From the NCBI GenBank assembly GCA_029582265.1, contig CM055819.1:31845164-31909163 (forward strand): a DNA stretch of 64,000 nucleotides, given 5' to 3'. Below are positions 23,831-36,490 of the stretch, piece after piece. The translations under genes were made by a program, and so were the position numbers. How positions within the stretch are numbered: the first letter of the stretch is position 1; the number at the start of each line of letters is the position of its first letter. The notes beneath the pieces were generated by a model. It made no database searches. It was given only the letters and a program-made list of their open reading frames with translations, and was not told the DNA's origin. Source of the DNA: Zoroaster sp. YZ-2022 (Eukaryota; Echinodermata; Asteroidea; Forcipulatida; Zoroasteridae).

Positions 23831-24670
23831 CACATTGCAATGCTAACAGGACAAATTGCCCTCTTCATTGTATGTGCCTTCCTTGTATTCTTTTTGTATA
23901 GTAGTAAAACGGCCGAGTAGTGGCTTCACTTCTTGTTAAGCACCCTCGACCAAATCAGTATAAAACTTACATAAGAGATCTCATTATCCCATACATTGTA
24001 AATGACATTAAACTCGAGGACAAAACTAGTGCAAAACGAATGTTATCAAGACTTTGCTTTTTTCAGCAATTTTAGGAAATAAAAACCAAAATTGGTTTAT
24101 GGGTTCCAAACTACCAATGCTGTAATTTCACAAAAACTATTTGTGAAATTGACAAATGTTAATATTAACATGTATATTTCATCACCCTAAAACTCAATAA
24201 TCATGTGTCAAGTTACCAATGTTAAAATGACAACATATTATGCCAAGCGTAAAAATGCAATTTACAAATTATCCTTAACAATCAAACAAAGTGAATTTTA
24301 TCTTTCTGACACATATTATACTTCAAGTTACCAATGCTTAAACTGAAAAATAATATAGCCAGCTATAAAACATATAACATAGAAAATATCATTAATAATC
24401 AAAATAATGAGTTTATATCTTTTTATGAATTTTAAGACATATTTAAGAATAATATATATATATTAGTTTATAAATGAAATATGTTGGTATACTTTGTCAA
24501 GTTGAAAGGAATGATACTGCTATGTAATGAATATCAAAGATGTTAGAATTCTACGAAGTCCAAAGTTGATTCAGGAATAAGTAAGTGAATGATGCAGGAC
24601 AGTAGATGTCAAGGGCTGGAATTTCACGGAGTCCATGAATCCATGGTCTGGCCTTGGTGCTCCTTACAAT
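23831..24670. other. Intergenic, no feature supported
   Basis: AT-rich sequence. Two weak repeats of CAAGTTACCAATG type occur at about 24210 and 24323. No gene recognised. Confidence 0.5.
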
Positions 24671-24788
24671 GTTCACATTCTCCTGAGGACGATCAGAGCA
24701 CACTGATCGAAACGTCGAGTTGTACCTCCAGTTCTTTTCAGAACTAATTACTACTCAATTGAGAATTTCACATGGTGTCACCGCAATT
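24671..24788. repeat. Fold-back element, right half
   Basis: Carries GATCAGAGCACACTGATC, CCTCCAGTTCTTTTCAGAAC, AATTACTACTCAATTGAG and CACATGGTGTCACCGCAA, matching the right arm at 35697-35760 and the region 117-227 in inverse. Confidence 0.75.
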
Positions 24789-25444
24789 TGTCTTAATTTT
24801 TTTTTTTTCCCCCCTCCCTCAGGAAAAGTAACCTTGCCCCTCCAAGAATGAAATTCCACGCCTGTACTGCCTGTACTATTTTCGTACAGTGCGCATGCGA
24901 ACGCTCAACAAACCTGATTGGTTATTAAGGGTCTAGAGCCAGGGGAAAGAGATTGAGCCCTTGTATTGATAAATGATTTAACAACTCTGAAAGTGTCATT
25001 ATTGCGCTCACCATACCTCAAGAGATTGTCTGTTTTGTTCGTAAGACAAGAACTCACTATCGACTATCGAAGATTTAAAGTCATTATATAACACCCAAGT
25101 AGATCCTCGTCATTTGATTGGCAGATTGTAGGGTATTCATTACTCAAACCATTACATGGCCTATGCCATTCACTGTGCATTTTTGTTCCATCCCATTTGA
25201 TCTATTGCACACTAGACCACATCATGCATTCAGTACAAAACGCCCTCTTTTGACAAGACACAACCATTCGAGCAAACCGTGCGTCATAAGCCGAAAAATA
25301 AAGTTGTGTATGCCAGAATACAATCTTGTATATTTTGTTTATTCTTATAGTTTTATCCTCCAATCAAATGACAAAGATCTACTTGGATATAAACCAAATA
25401 ACGAACGTTTTGCATTCGTGCAATGGAGAGAATATTTTCATTCA

Positions 25445-25699
25445 TTAACCCTAACCCCCTAGGTATTCTGGCTAGGAACCTTCCTGAATCCTCCAAAATC
25501 CATCAGTGCACTGTTGGAAACATGCCCCTATCTTCAAAATACACCATGCATTTTCGTTGATCTTTCATGTTCAGCACTTATGGCCTGTACTTCTTGCCCC
25601 ATTTGAAGAGGTGAAAGTACCAGTTTCTGAAAGTGCTGGATTTTACCCAAAAAGTGCCCCTTGGAGAAGTTTGATGGATTTTGGGGTGGTTAGGGTTAA
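25445..25699. repeat. TTAA MITE with CCCTAACC termini
   Basis: A complete copy: TTAACCCTAACCCCCTAGG to GGGGTGGTTAGGGTTAA, 255 bp including both TTAA sites. It serves as the reference for the copies at 1, 3281 and 26556. The terminal CCCTAA resembles the telomere repeat but is a transposon end. Confidence 0.85.
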
Positions 25700-26035
25700 A
25701 AGATGTAATGTTCCATTCTCACCATTGCACTCATAAACATTCATTATTTGTATACTCTACACTCTCGGTAATTTCAAAGTTTTGAATCAAACTTACTTAC
25801 ATGTAGTGTAACATTCCTTGAAATATTTCTGTCCGAAGTGCTAATCATTAAAGTAAAATTTCAATAATAATTTCAAAAATTTATTTCTGTGATCCAAAGA
25901 CAGAAAATTCCTTATTGAAATGGAAATTAAACATCTGGATGCATTCTTGCATTAATAACAACAGAACTTTTACAGGTTTCTTTAAATACATATATCTTGA
26001 TTCTTATCAAGTATGGATACCTTAACAATCATTTT

Positions 26036-26330
26036 ACCAGGGGGGGGGGGGGGTGTTTTGACAAAAGTAAAAAAAAATCCTCAAAATGTGGGCCTGGGTC
26101 TCCCTTTGGAGGACAAAGCCCCCTGAATCTCTTGGATGTTACATTTTTGGAGGATTTACAGACTCTCCACATCCCCACAAACAAGAAACTAGGGGGTTTG
26201 GACATAATACAGGCTACTTCTTTATTTCCTTGGTGGCTACTTCTCTTCTTTCCAAGAATATTTTTGAGGCAAAATAATATTTTTGAGGCAAAGGAAGATT
26301 TGTAGAAAAATCCTGAGAAATCAATGGCCT
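26036..26330. repeat. Dispersed repeat family C
   Basis: It shares ATTTACAGACTCTCCACATC, CCCACAAACAAGAAACTA and GGCTACTTCTTT with 37440-37740 and 44755-45040. It opens with a long G run (26041-26053). No inverted ends were established. Confidence 0.75.
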
Positions 26331-26555
26331 GGCTTTGACTGGTAGTCTGTTTCGTAATGCATAGCAAATACATGAGTGGAATGTTGTTTGGTAAGCTCTT
26401 CCAAATCGGCTCCTGGGTTTTATGAGACCTTAGATGTCCCATCAATAGTTTGACAATACTTTAAAGGAACCAATGTTGTACCTTCCCTACAACATTACCT
26501 GATAACAAAATTAAATAATTCTGAACATTTTTTCTGTCTGAAGTGCTCTTATTAT

Positions 26556-26903
26556 TTAACCCTAACCCCCTATAGTGATTCTGGCTAGGAACCTTCTTTA
26601 ACCCTAACCCCCCTAGGTATTCTGGCTAGGAACATTCTTTAACCCTAACCCCCCTAGGTATTCTGGCTAGGAACCTTCCTGAATCCTCCTGAATCCTCCA
26701 AAATCCATCAGTGCACTTTTGGAAACATGCCCTTATCTTCAAAATGCACCATGCATTTTCCGTTGATCTTTCATATTCAGCACTTATGGCCTCTACTTCT
26801 TGCCAGGTAGTAATTTTGTCCCATTTGAAGAGGTGAAAGTACCAGTTTCTCCCAAAAAGTGCCCCTTGGAGGATTTTGGAGGATATGGGGTGGTTAGGGT
26901 TAA
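26556..26903. repeat. TTAA MITE with a triplicated left end
   Basis: The end TTAACCCTAACCCCC followed by a GATTCTGGCTAGGAAC-type block appears three times in a row (26556, 26600, 26639). One body then follows and a normal right end GGTTAGGGTTAA. A SINE tail fragment (TTGGACTTATATAGCGC) follows directly. The body matches 25445-25699. Confidence 0.8.
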
Positions 26904-27061
26904 TAATAATAATTTGGACTTATATAGCGCACAACACATAAACAAATGGGTACATTTAAAAAAAGTTGCCAAGTGCCATTTTTTACTAGTGTTTCTGTAA
27001 AAATTGTTAATATTTTTAAAGTTGAACACGCTGGTTGTTTAATGTAAAGTAAACATACCCA

Positions 27062-29748
27062 CAGAAGCAATGTTACCAACATAACCAATGTTGTACCTTC
27101 CCTTCAATGTATATCTTGATTCAAAGAGAGTAAGCATACTCATAGAAGCAGTTTGGCCAACATGACCAATGTTGTACCTTCCCTTCAATGTATATCTTGA
27201 TTCAAAGAGAGTAAGCATACTCATAGAAGCAGTTTTGCCAACATTCAATGTATATCTTGATTCAAAGAGAGTAAGCATACTCATAGAAGCAGTTTGGCCA
27301 ACATTACCAATGTTGTACCTTCCCTTCAATGTATATCTTGATTCAAAGAGAGTAAGCATACTCATAGAAGCAGCTTTGTCAACATTACCAATGTTGTACC
27401 TTCCCTTCAATGTATATCTTGATTCAAAGAGAGTAAGCATACTCATAGAAGCAGTTTTGCCAACATGACCAATGTTGTACCTTCCCTTCAATGTATATCT
27501 TGATTCAAAGAGATTATGCATACTCATAGAAGCAGTTTTGTCAACATTACCAATGTTGTACCTTCCCTTCAATGTATATCTTGATTCATAGAGAGTAAGC
27601 ATACTCATAGAAGCAGTTTTGTCAACATTACCAATGTTGTACCTTCCCTTCAATGTATATCTTGATTCAAAGAGAGTAAGCATACTCATAGAAGCAGTCT
27701 TGCCAACATTACCAATGTTGTACCTTCCCTTCAATGTATATCTTGATTCAAAGAGAGTAAGCATACTCATAGAAGCAGTTTGCCAACATGACCAATGTTG
27801 TACCTTCCCTTCAATGTATATCTTGATTCAAAGAGAGTAAGCATACTCATAGAAGCAGTTTGCCAACATTACCAATGTTGTACCTTCCCTTCAATGTATA
27901 TCTTGATTCAAAGAGAGTAAGCATACTCATAGAAGCAGTTTTGCCAACATTACCAATGTTGTACCTTCCCTTCAATGTATATCTTGATTCAAAGAGAGTA
28001 AGCATACTCATAGAAGCAGTTTTGCCAACATGACCAATGTTGTACCTTCCCTTCAATGTATATCTTGATTCAAAGAGAGTAAGCATACTCATAGAAGCAG
28101 TTTTGCCAACATGACCAATGTTGTACCTTCCCTTCAATGTATATCTTGATTCAAAGAGAGTAAGCATAACTCATAGAACCAGTTTTGCCAACATGACCAA
28201 TGTTGTACCTTCCCTTCAATGTATATCTTGATTCAAAGAGAGCAAGCATACTCATAGAAGCAGTTTGGCCAACATTACCAATGTTGTACCTTCCCTTCAA
28301 TGTATATCTTGATTCAAAGAGAGCAAGCATACTCATAGAAGCAGTTTTGTCAACATTACCAATGTTGTACCTTCCCTTCAATGTATATCTTGATTCAAAG
28401 AGAGCAAGCATACTCATAGAAGCAGTTTTGTCAACATTACCAATGTTGTACCTTCCCTTCAATGTATATCTTGATTCAAAGAGAGCAAGCATACTCATAG
28501 AAGCAGTTTTGTCAACATTACCAATGTTGTACCTTCCCTTCAATGTATATCTTGATTCAAAGAGAGCAAGCATACTCATAGAAGCAGTTTTGTCAACATT
28601 ACCAATGTTGTACCTTCCCTTCAATGTATATCTTGATTCAAAGAGAGCAAGCATACTCATAGAAGCAGTTTTGTCAACATTACCAATGTTGTACCTTCCC
28701 TTCAATGTATATCTTGATTCAAAGAGAGCAAGCATACTCATAGAAGCAGTTTGGCCAACATGACCAATGTTGTACCTTCCCTTCAATGTATATCTTGATT
28801 CAAAGAGAGTAAGCATAACTCATAGAACCAGTTTTGCCAACATGACCAATGTTGTACCTTCCCTTCAATGTATATCTTGATTCAAAGAGAGTAAGCATAC
28901 TCATAGAAGCAGTTTTGTCAACATTACCAATGTTGTACCATCCCTTCAACGTATATTTTGATTCAAAGAGAGTAAGCAAACTCATAGAAGCAGTTTTGTC
29001 AACATTACCAATGTTGTACCTTCCCTTCAATGTATATCTTGATTCAAAGAGAGTAAGCATACTCATAGAAGCAGTTTTGCCAACATGACCAATGTTGTAC
29101 CTTCCCTTCAATGTATATCTTGATTCAAAGAGAGTAAGCAAACTCATAGAAGCAGTTTTGTCAACATTACCAATGTTGTACCTTCCCTTCAATGTATATC
29201 TTGATTCAAAGAGAGTAAGCAAACTCATAGAAGCAGTTTTGTCAACATTACCAATGTTGTACCTTCCCTTCAATATATATATTGATTCAAAGAGAGTAAG
29301 CATAACTCATAGAACCAGTTTTGCCAACATGACCAATGTTGTACCTTCCCTTCAATGTATATCTTGATTCAAAGAGAGTAAGCAAACTCATAGAAGCAGT
29401 TTTGTCAACATGACCAATGTTGTACCTTCCCTTCAATGTATATCTTGATTCAAAGAGAGTAAGCATACTCATAGAAGCAGTTTTGTCAACATTACCAATG
29501 TTGTACCTTCCCTTCAATGTATATCTTGATTCAAAGAGAGTAAGCATACTCATAGAAGCAGTGTTGTCAACATTACCAATGTTGTACCTTCCCTTCAATG
29601 TATATCTTGATTCAAAGAGAGTAAGCATACTCATAGAAGCAGTTTGGCCAACATTACCAATGGTGTACCTTCCCTTCAATGTATATCTTGATTCAAAGAG
29701 AGTAAGCATACTCATAGAAGCAGTTTTGTCAACATTACCAATGTTGTA
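27062..29748. repeat. 81-bp satellite-like array, about 33 copies
   Basis: The unit runs from GTACCTTCCCTTCAATGTAT through TCAAAGAGAGTAAGCATACT to CCAACATNACCAATGTT. Since 81 is a multiple of 3, frames stay open on both strands. A run of seven consecutive units (about 28200-28763) shares GAGCAAGC for GAGTAAGC. A GCATAACTC variant recurs at 28165, 28814 and 29301, spaced 8 and 6 units. A single unit-like piece, ACCAATGTTGTACCTTCCCT, lies outside the array at 26470. Not judged a gene. Confidence 0.95.
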
Positions 29749-29754
29749 AGTACC

Positions 29755-29846
29755 CTTTAAACCTAACTCCCTAGACAACAAAGCCAGTTGGAGGATTTTG
29801 AAGGATTTTTATTGTTTTAGTACAATGCCTAGGGGAGTTAGGGTTG
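29755..29846. repeat. Short TTAA-type MITE at the array edge
   Basis: The left end TTAAACCTAACTCCCTAG is mirrored by CTAGGGGAGTTAGGGTTG; the right TTAA is mutated. It abuts the 81-bp array. With the MITE at 26556-26903 it brackets the array. Confidence 0.65.
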
Positions 29847-30470
29847 ACATAATTGAAGTGTAAAACTTCAATATAAGATATGTACTTTATATCAAGTTGA
29901 AACATGTTTATAAAAATAAATTCAACAACTAATCGTAGTGTTTGGCTGCAGCATGAAGAAATGAAAATATTTACAAAGATTTACAGAAATGAATAAAGAG
30001 CCAGTTCATTCAATTTGCAAAGCAAATTGTGACGTCAAAAGCTGAGATTCACGATGGATGATTTGCAAAATTTGAACACAACTAGCATGAATCAAATCAC
30101 CACCAAAGTAATTAGTGGCCTCACATGTTGACAGAAACAGGATCTTTTAAATCACATGAAAAATTCTTCCTCAAATAGCTAGACTGTGGCCTACTCCTTT
30201 GTGGTCGGTAAGCAGTTTGTAACAACTAAGTCTATATTTACAAGTTTATGATGCAAAAATTGATTAGTGTTCAAGTGACAAATTAACAAACCTCTAATAT
30301 GACTACATTTGAAGAAGAATAATGAACAAAACATTACATTATTGTGTTTTTGTTCATTTATCGATCAAGTGATTTCAGAACAAGGTAATTGAAATGATTG
30401 AATATGATGTATTGATGATTAGGTATAGCTATAATTCTTGATAACAAAAGAGAATAGGAACAGTAACGAA
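29847..30470. other. Intergenic, no feature supported
   Basis: AT-rich sequence. No gene or shared repeat recognised. Confidence 0.5.
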
Positions 30471-30711
30471 TATGCACTGACAGACGTTATTCATTCACGA
30501 ATACGAGTACGCACTGACAAGACGTTATTCATTCACATGAACGAGTACGAGTACGCACTGACAGACGTTATTCATTCACATGAACGAGTACGAGTACGCA
30601 CTGACAGACGTTATTCATTCACATGAACGAGTACGAGTACGCACTGACAGACGTTATTCATTCACATGAACGAGTACGAGTACGCACTGACAGACGTTAT
30701 TCATTCACATG
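30471..30711. repeat. 43-bp tandem repeat, about 5.5 copies
   Basis: The unit includes GAGTACGAGTACGCACTGAC and AGACGTTATTCATTCACATG. The first copy is shorter and diverged. Each unit contains GACGTTATT and CACATGAAC. Confidence 0.9.
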
Positions 30712-30869
30712 TAAATGAAGTATGCTAAGAAACTGAAGGGAACCATACTTCTGCCATCCAAATATCATCGCGCGCGAGGTCAAAGTTGAATCTCCCCCAA
30801 ACTGAGAGGCCAGTATCTGGCATAATACACGAGCCTCCAAGCTCTATTCACCTTATGCATGAGTTGGCA

Positions 30870-30918
30870 ATCTAATAATAATAATAATAATAAAAATAAA
30901 AATAATAATAAATAATAA
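30870..30918. repeat. (AAT)n microsatellite
   Basis: Interrupted AAT/AAAAAT run. No SINE body is adjacent, so this may be an eroded SINE tail or independent. Confidence 0.8.
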
Positions 30919-31124
30919 TATCACAGCATTTGTAAGGTGCACTTACTCTGTAAAACATTCAAAGGCGACGAATCTAATGTCTTATTCCCTGAATACAAGA
31001 GGTTGTTTACCTGCACATGATCAGTATAGTAACCTGCCTAATTGTGTCTGTTTGCAGTGGCAACCTCGCTTTCAAATGTCATTGAATTTTATTAAAATTA
31101 AATGGAAATAGCTACATCCATTAA

Positions 31125-31130
31125 TTTATT
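31125..31130 (-). promoter_or_regulatory. Possible RNF216 poly(A) signal
   Basis: TTTATT on plus, AATAAA on minus, about 675 bp after the RNF216 stop. It is the first AATAAA I noticed downstream. Placement is a guess without transcript data. Confidence 0.25.
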
Positions 31131-31803
31131 CCTTATGTCAGGAATGAACTTTTCTTTGGAACTATCAGATTATTGGGCCTTCTCACTGGTGTATGCAGCA
31201 TGTAAGCTACAGAGTGTGGTTGTGAGAATTAGTCTCACTTTTGTATTGATCGTGTGTAAGGCGAATTTGCATAGGTATTGCATGAAGGTTAGATTATGAC
31301 TTTAACTCTTCACATTTCAAGAAAATCTCATCAAACGGAATTGAACAGTTTATGAAATTAAATCGGGAGACACAACAAAACATGAAATCTCTTAAGAAAA
31401 AGATGCACTCTTGTTTTGCATAGTGTGAGCTTATAATCTCCACTTTAACCGACATTTGAGGCCACTGTAAGACACTGCTGGTACGCGCATGCAATAATGC
31501 ACCCAACCCGACTTCAAAATTTTCTGCCCACTCAAATATCATTTAAACTATAAGGATACGAGAAACACTACGCGAGTACATATTTAACCATTAGTCTGGA
31601 TTGAAGATCCTTTATCCGTTTACGCAAGTCCAGGGTGCAGCCAGTGGAGCACCAATCCCTGACTGGTTAAAGATAGATTGATAGGTGGGGGCTGACATAC
31701 AGTACAGAATCATCTGTTATGCAAGTCCAGGGGAGAGTCATTATCTAACATCCCTGACTGGTTAAATGACAGACTGAAAGTAGGTTTGACATACGGTACA
31801 GTA

Positions 31804-31874
31804 TTACATTATTCTCTGCTTTTTAGCCTGAGGTACCCACTCTGCCGATCCCAAACGGTCACGGGAATCTTTTG
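31804..31874 (-). CDS. RNF216: RNF216 exon 16 (C-terminus)
   Basis: The acceptor on minus is tcttttacag. It reads [20 protein letters not shown], then IM and a TAA stop. Two nt complete an Ala codon with exon 15. The vertebrate C-terminal proline-rich tail (about 100 residues) is absent. Confidence 0.8.
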
Positions 31875-34800
31875 CTGTAAAAGAAAAATAAAGAAACAAA
31901 ATAGACAATATTCTACCCTTTTTTTATTGGGGTGTTGTTAGAATATTATGTGAATTATTTGACTGGTAGATTTAATTTGCCCTACACCGACGTGTGTATA
32001 GCACTGTATGCTTTCCAAGTGTCTGTGGAAAAACTTCAGACGACTCGGGCGGGATTTGAACCCATGACCCCCTGCTTACTAGTGCAGACGTCTTAACTTC
32101 TCGACCACCGTGCTTGCCCAGTGACGATTGGCCGGCTAGAATCCTATATAGCAGCGGCTTCAAATTAAATCAATTGTTTATCACCCGACGCAAGAAGTTC
32201 ATCAACCTATATTTGACTGGTAACCGATAAGCATCGGAATGTCAATGGTTCGCAGTGTGATGTAAACATCTTAGGAATGAGGGCCAAAGACTTGGTAACA
32301 GCCAAGCCTTTTAGAAGCCCAGCCCAGCCAGGCCTGGGCTGCCTGGGCTACCTGGCCTCCTAATTTATTTTTTGCGAGTCCTAATCCTGTAACAATACAG
32401 TACCTGCCAATCAACATAACCTGGGCTTCTGGAGGGCCTAGCCCCTGGGCAAGTAGAGCTCATTATTACAATGGGTGCAGTTGTGAACAAAAGACAGCCG
32501 AGGTGTCAGTCACTTGACTTGACTGTGATAACAATAAGAGGTACTTGTGATGTATTCATAACTAAAGGGTCTTTTGTGCAAGTATGCCTAATAACCTCAA
32601 TCCTCCAAAATCCTTCACTTTAGCAAAGATTATGTAGCATGTAACCTCAATCCTTCAAAATCCTTCACTTTAGCAAAGAGGAATTTAGAGGATTTGGGAA
32701 GGTTAGTGTTAATAAAGGGTCTTTTGTGCTCAGCTAGGGGATTATATAGACCTGTAGGTCTTGGCAAAGCCTAGGCCTGGCCAGGCTCCTCAAAGGCTTG
32801 GCTGTACCAGGACTTTGGCCCTCCTCCCTTACCTCGAGTCATCTTCTCTTTTTCTGCCTGTAGTTCTTTCTCCAACTCCTTGACTGCACGGGCGTCATCC
32901 TCCTAAAACATATCAACATACATGAAGAAGACGATTAGGTTTACGGGGTAACACCAAGTCTAATAATCTCTTCTTGGAGGAAGTGATGTAGTTCTGAAAT
33001 GAACCTGTAGTGATGATAGTTCTCTGTTTGGAACAGTGTACTCTGTCTTCAGGAGGATGCTGGACTGCTACAGATGCAATGGCTAAGGAAAAAACTATTA
33101 ACTAAACAAATGAACCTGTACTATACAAATGCACACAAAATTATGTCGGGAACAATTTCGAATATTTTGACAATTGCAAAAATTTTGCAGAGCAAATTTA
33201 ATGTTTTGGAATGTTGCATAGTAAATGATGAATTTTGATATGCAAATTGTGAATTTTGAGGGTAAAATTATTGTCTGTGTCTGTTGTCTTGGCTTTGCAA
33301 ATGATACAATAACACTGGATAATGCCAATGATTTGTTGCATTCATGATAACTCCAATGTCTTTTATGTCAAAAGCCGGCTTAAGACGTATCTCTTCGAAT
33401 CTGCTTACAATTAGTCTATTGGTAGGGTTGACAATGAAAAATTTTAAATTGCTTTATATGAAGTTATGTTGGAATTTTTTCTTTAAGGGCTTGGTGAGTA
33501 GATTACAGAACACTTAATTTTAAAAATTGGTCAAGGTGTTACCAAGTTATGGTCTGATAAAGATTTCAGAATGTGCTGTTTCCCTAGACAACAAATGTCA
33601 ACAAAGCAACAATAAACAAAAAATGTTTTTATACCATCTCATTTATTTTATTTACACCTATCAAGCATCTCAATTCACCTTTTCTTGTATGTATGTTGCA
33701 TATATTTGTCATATCAGTGGGTTTTGTTCCAGAGGATACATCACATTATGAAGATATAGCTCACTAAAAAAGCCTTAAAGTGCCAAAACGGGCCTTTTTT
33801 AAGCCGAAATCACAGTAAATTCTCAAAATTTGCATATTTTAAGTATCCTTTTCATAATGATTGTAGAGGATCATTTTGAATCTTCTGAGTCTTTGTTACT
33901 CATATTTAAAGTATAAATGTGTTCCAAGCTGAGAACATTAATGGTTGTTGTGTAAAACTGGCATAAATTTGGGCTTAAACACCAAATTTTCCTTTTTTTT
34001 TGCTCTGGAGACTAAGTCCGGCTAATTAAATATGCAAAAATGTCATAAGTTAAGTTCTGTCAATCCTATTCCACTCAAATTTGGTCAGTGAGTAAACATT
34101 TGAATACCAATATACTCAAAGTAAAAGAAAAACAATTATCATAATTTCACATGTAATTTAGGATCAAAAGCCTTGTTTTTCATTACTTTAAAGCTAATTA
34201 TATATTCATAAAGTTATAAATAATGACAAGAATTTATTAATCTTGACAATAATTTCAAATCTCCATTGTCCCAGTCCCACTTCAAAGCAAATGCTGTGCA
34301 TGATCCAGTCAAAAAGTATGAATTTTCACCGATTATTTTTATTTGTCTTTTTTTTTTTTAAAGTAAATTTCTGTGTGAGGCCAGTTATATTTTTTTTAAA
34401 TCCTCCAAACTTAAAAAAACAAAATCATATATTTTAACTTTATCATAGCTCTTATCTCCAAATTTAATAATCTGTAAAATTGTTTTTGGGGGCAAATTGC
34501 ATGAAAAAGTAAAAAGTTAAAATTGATTTGCAGTTTCCCCATTGATTTGTGCACTGTTTTCTTCCCCATTGTTTATCGAAAAAAAGTGGCCTACTGCACA
34601 TGCGCTGCACGATCGTATTGCAGACGCTATGCATGCAATCCTCACACCACAAGTAGCCTACTGCACATGCGCCTTACAATCGTATTGCAAACGCTATAGT
34701 TCATGCAGCATGCACGCACTGAATCGGCATTTCTTTCAAATTAAAATAGGATTAAAATAGCGATAAATTGAGACAAAAAGAACTAATGTATTTACAAATA

Positions 34801-36451
34801 AATTCCACTTTATAACATATGTTAATGTTCAGGAAATTGTAATCACCATCTTCCTCCAAAATCCTGGCAATTTCATGTTGATTTTCGGGAGAAAGTCCGA
34901 CACTTTTAACGAATGATCGTAGATCTCTCTCGCTCGGTCAACTGCATCGTGTGTGTGTGTGTGACTGACTCCGCGTAACCGTGGCGGTCGTGAAAAATTG
35001 CTTCCGTCTGAAGAAAAACGTGCGATTATATCTTGTATTATCTACTGGAAAATGACGTCTGATTTCATTCAGAGTTCATGTGGGGATGGATTATCGTTTG
35101 TACTTTCGGTTTATGGTGCCGCGTTTTGCGAAATTGGCATTGTTTTTAAAATATGTTCAACGGATTTTCATCGATGTTTTCTGCACCTCCCGACTCGCCT
35201 ATCAATAACGCGCACGTAGAAATCAGTTCCTTGCAAAGCAGGCTTTATTTTTGGCGCCCGCATTCGACTAGATACGACAACTGTTTCCGGCTAAAATGTC
35301 ACATTGAAAATTTGAGGCTTCAGATGCATTGGTAACGTTGTTTCGAGACAAGCCGGGAGTGCGGGAGGTGGGAAATTCAGAATGCTATTTATCGTGTATT
35401 TTAAAAATATTTTTGAATTTTTCTTTCGCATTCTAGTAAATAAAGGATTAGATTTTTTTATGATATCAAAAATAAGCTGCTTTCTTATACTTAAAGTCTC
35501 TAAATATCAACACAAAAATTGCAAATTCTCATGTTGTTACGCCTTGTCTAGTGGGGTAAAACGGTGTGTTTGACACACCTACTATTAGGTAAAACTTGTA
35601 GCTTTGCATGGTGAAGAGGATAAGTAAGACTAATTGCGGTGACACCATGTGAAATTTTCTATTGAGTAGTAATTAGTTCTGAAAAGAACTGGAGGTTACC
35701 TCCAGTTCTTTTCTAATTACTACTCAATAGAGAATTTCACATGGTGTCACCGCAATTAGTCATCTGTTCATGAATTTCTGTGAATTTTCCTTTTTATTTC
35801 TATTAACTTCTCCAAGTGCCTCGGAAAACACAACTAGAATGACTGTGCTATACAAATGCCTGATGATGATGTAATGCATGCTAGTTTGCTTCTATGCGTA
35901 CCCCCCTCCCCCCCAAAAAAAACACAAAAAAAACAAAACAAAATCAGAAGAACCCTGGAAGAAAGAGAAATTGTAACTGAACGTACCTCTGGGTTAGTCC
36001 ACAGAGAGCACCGGACACAAGTTGTGCATCCCTGGCCTGGGTTACGAGCGTGAGGGCAGAAGTGATTATAATCAATGTTTGGCTGACGGCAGATATAACA
36101 CATCTTGGCTCCACAGCGACATGTCATCTGATGACGGAAGGAAACAGGTGTGTTTAACAACTGATGACTTCAAACAATACAAGTTTCAAATAAATAGAGA
36201 ATTAGCTGTTTGCAAACTGCTTACCAACCTCAAGGACCAGGGTCCAATTCCATAGAGCTGCTAAGCAGCTGATTTTTTGCTTACTGTATGTTTTTCATTT
36301 CATAGCGCTGCTAACTGTTAAGCATAGAGAAAGGCACGCTAACTTGCCGGTTGTTATTGCTAGCAAATGAGTGACGTAACAATACAAATCCATGGTGAAC
36401 ACAAATTTTCTTGCTAACCTGTGAAATACGAAATTTTTTCTCACGAAGATT

Positions 36452-36490
<39 letters not shown>

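Larger units (their letters stand above)
32903..35986. other. RNF216: RNF216 intron 14
   Basis: A 3.1-kb intron. It holds a LINE 3' fragment (33370-33415), a local duplication (34586-34695), a (GT)n run near 34955 and a fold-back hairpin (35629-35760). The stretch 33740-35600 is AT-rich with several T/A runs and shows no gene I can support. Confidence 0.6.

Noticed and set aside
26556..26660. Interstitial telomere repeat (TTAACCCTAACCC)
   Set aside because: It occurs once per element end, inverted at the other end, and is flanked by TTAA; it is a transposon terminus.
27039..29781. Open frames with 27-residue repeats on both strands
   Set aside because: An 81-bp tandem unit keeps frames open automatically. 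No start context, splice sites or family similarity.
34998..35573. Several short plus-strand ORFs as exons of a gene in RNF216 intron 14
   Set aside because: No family similarity, no consistent splice phase and AT-rich sequence with runs.
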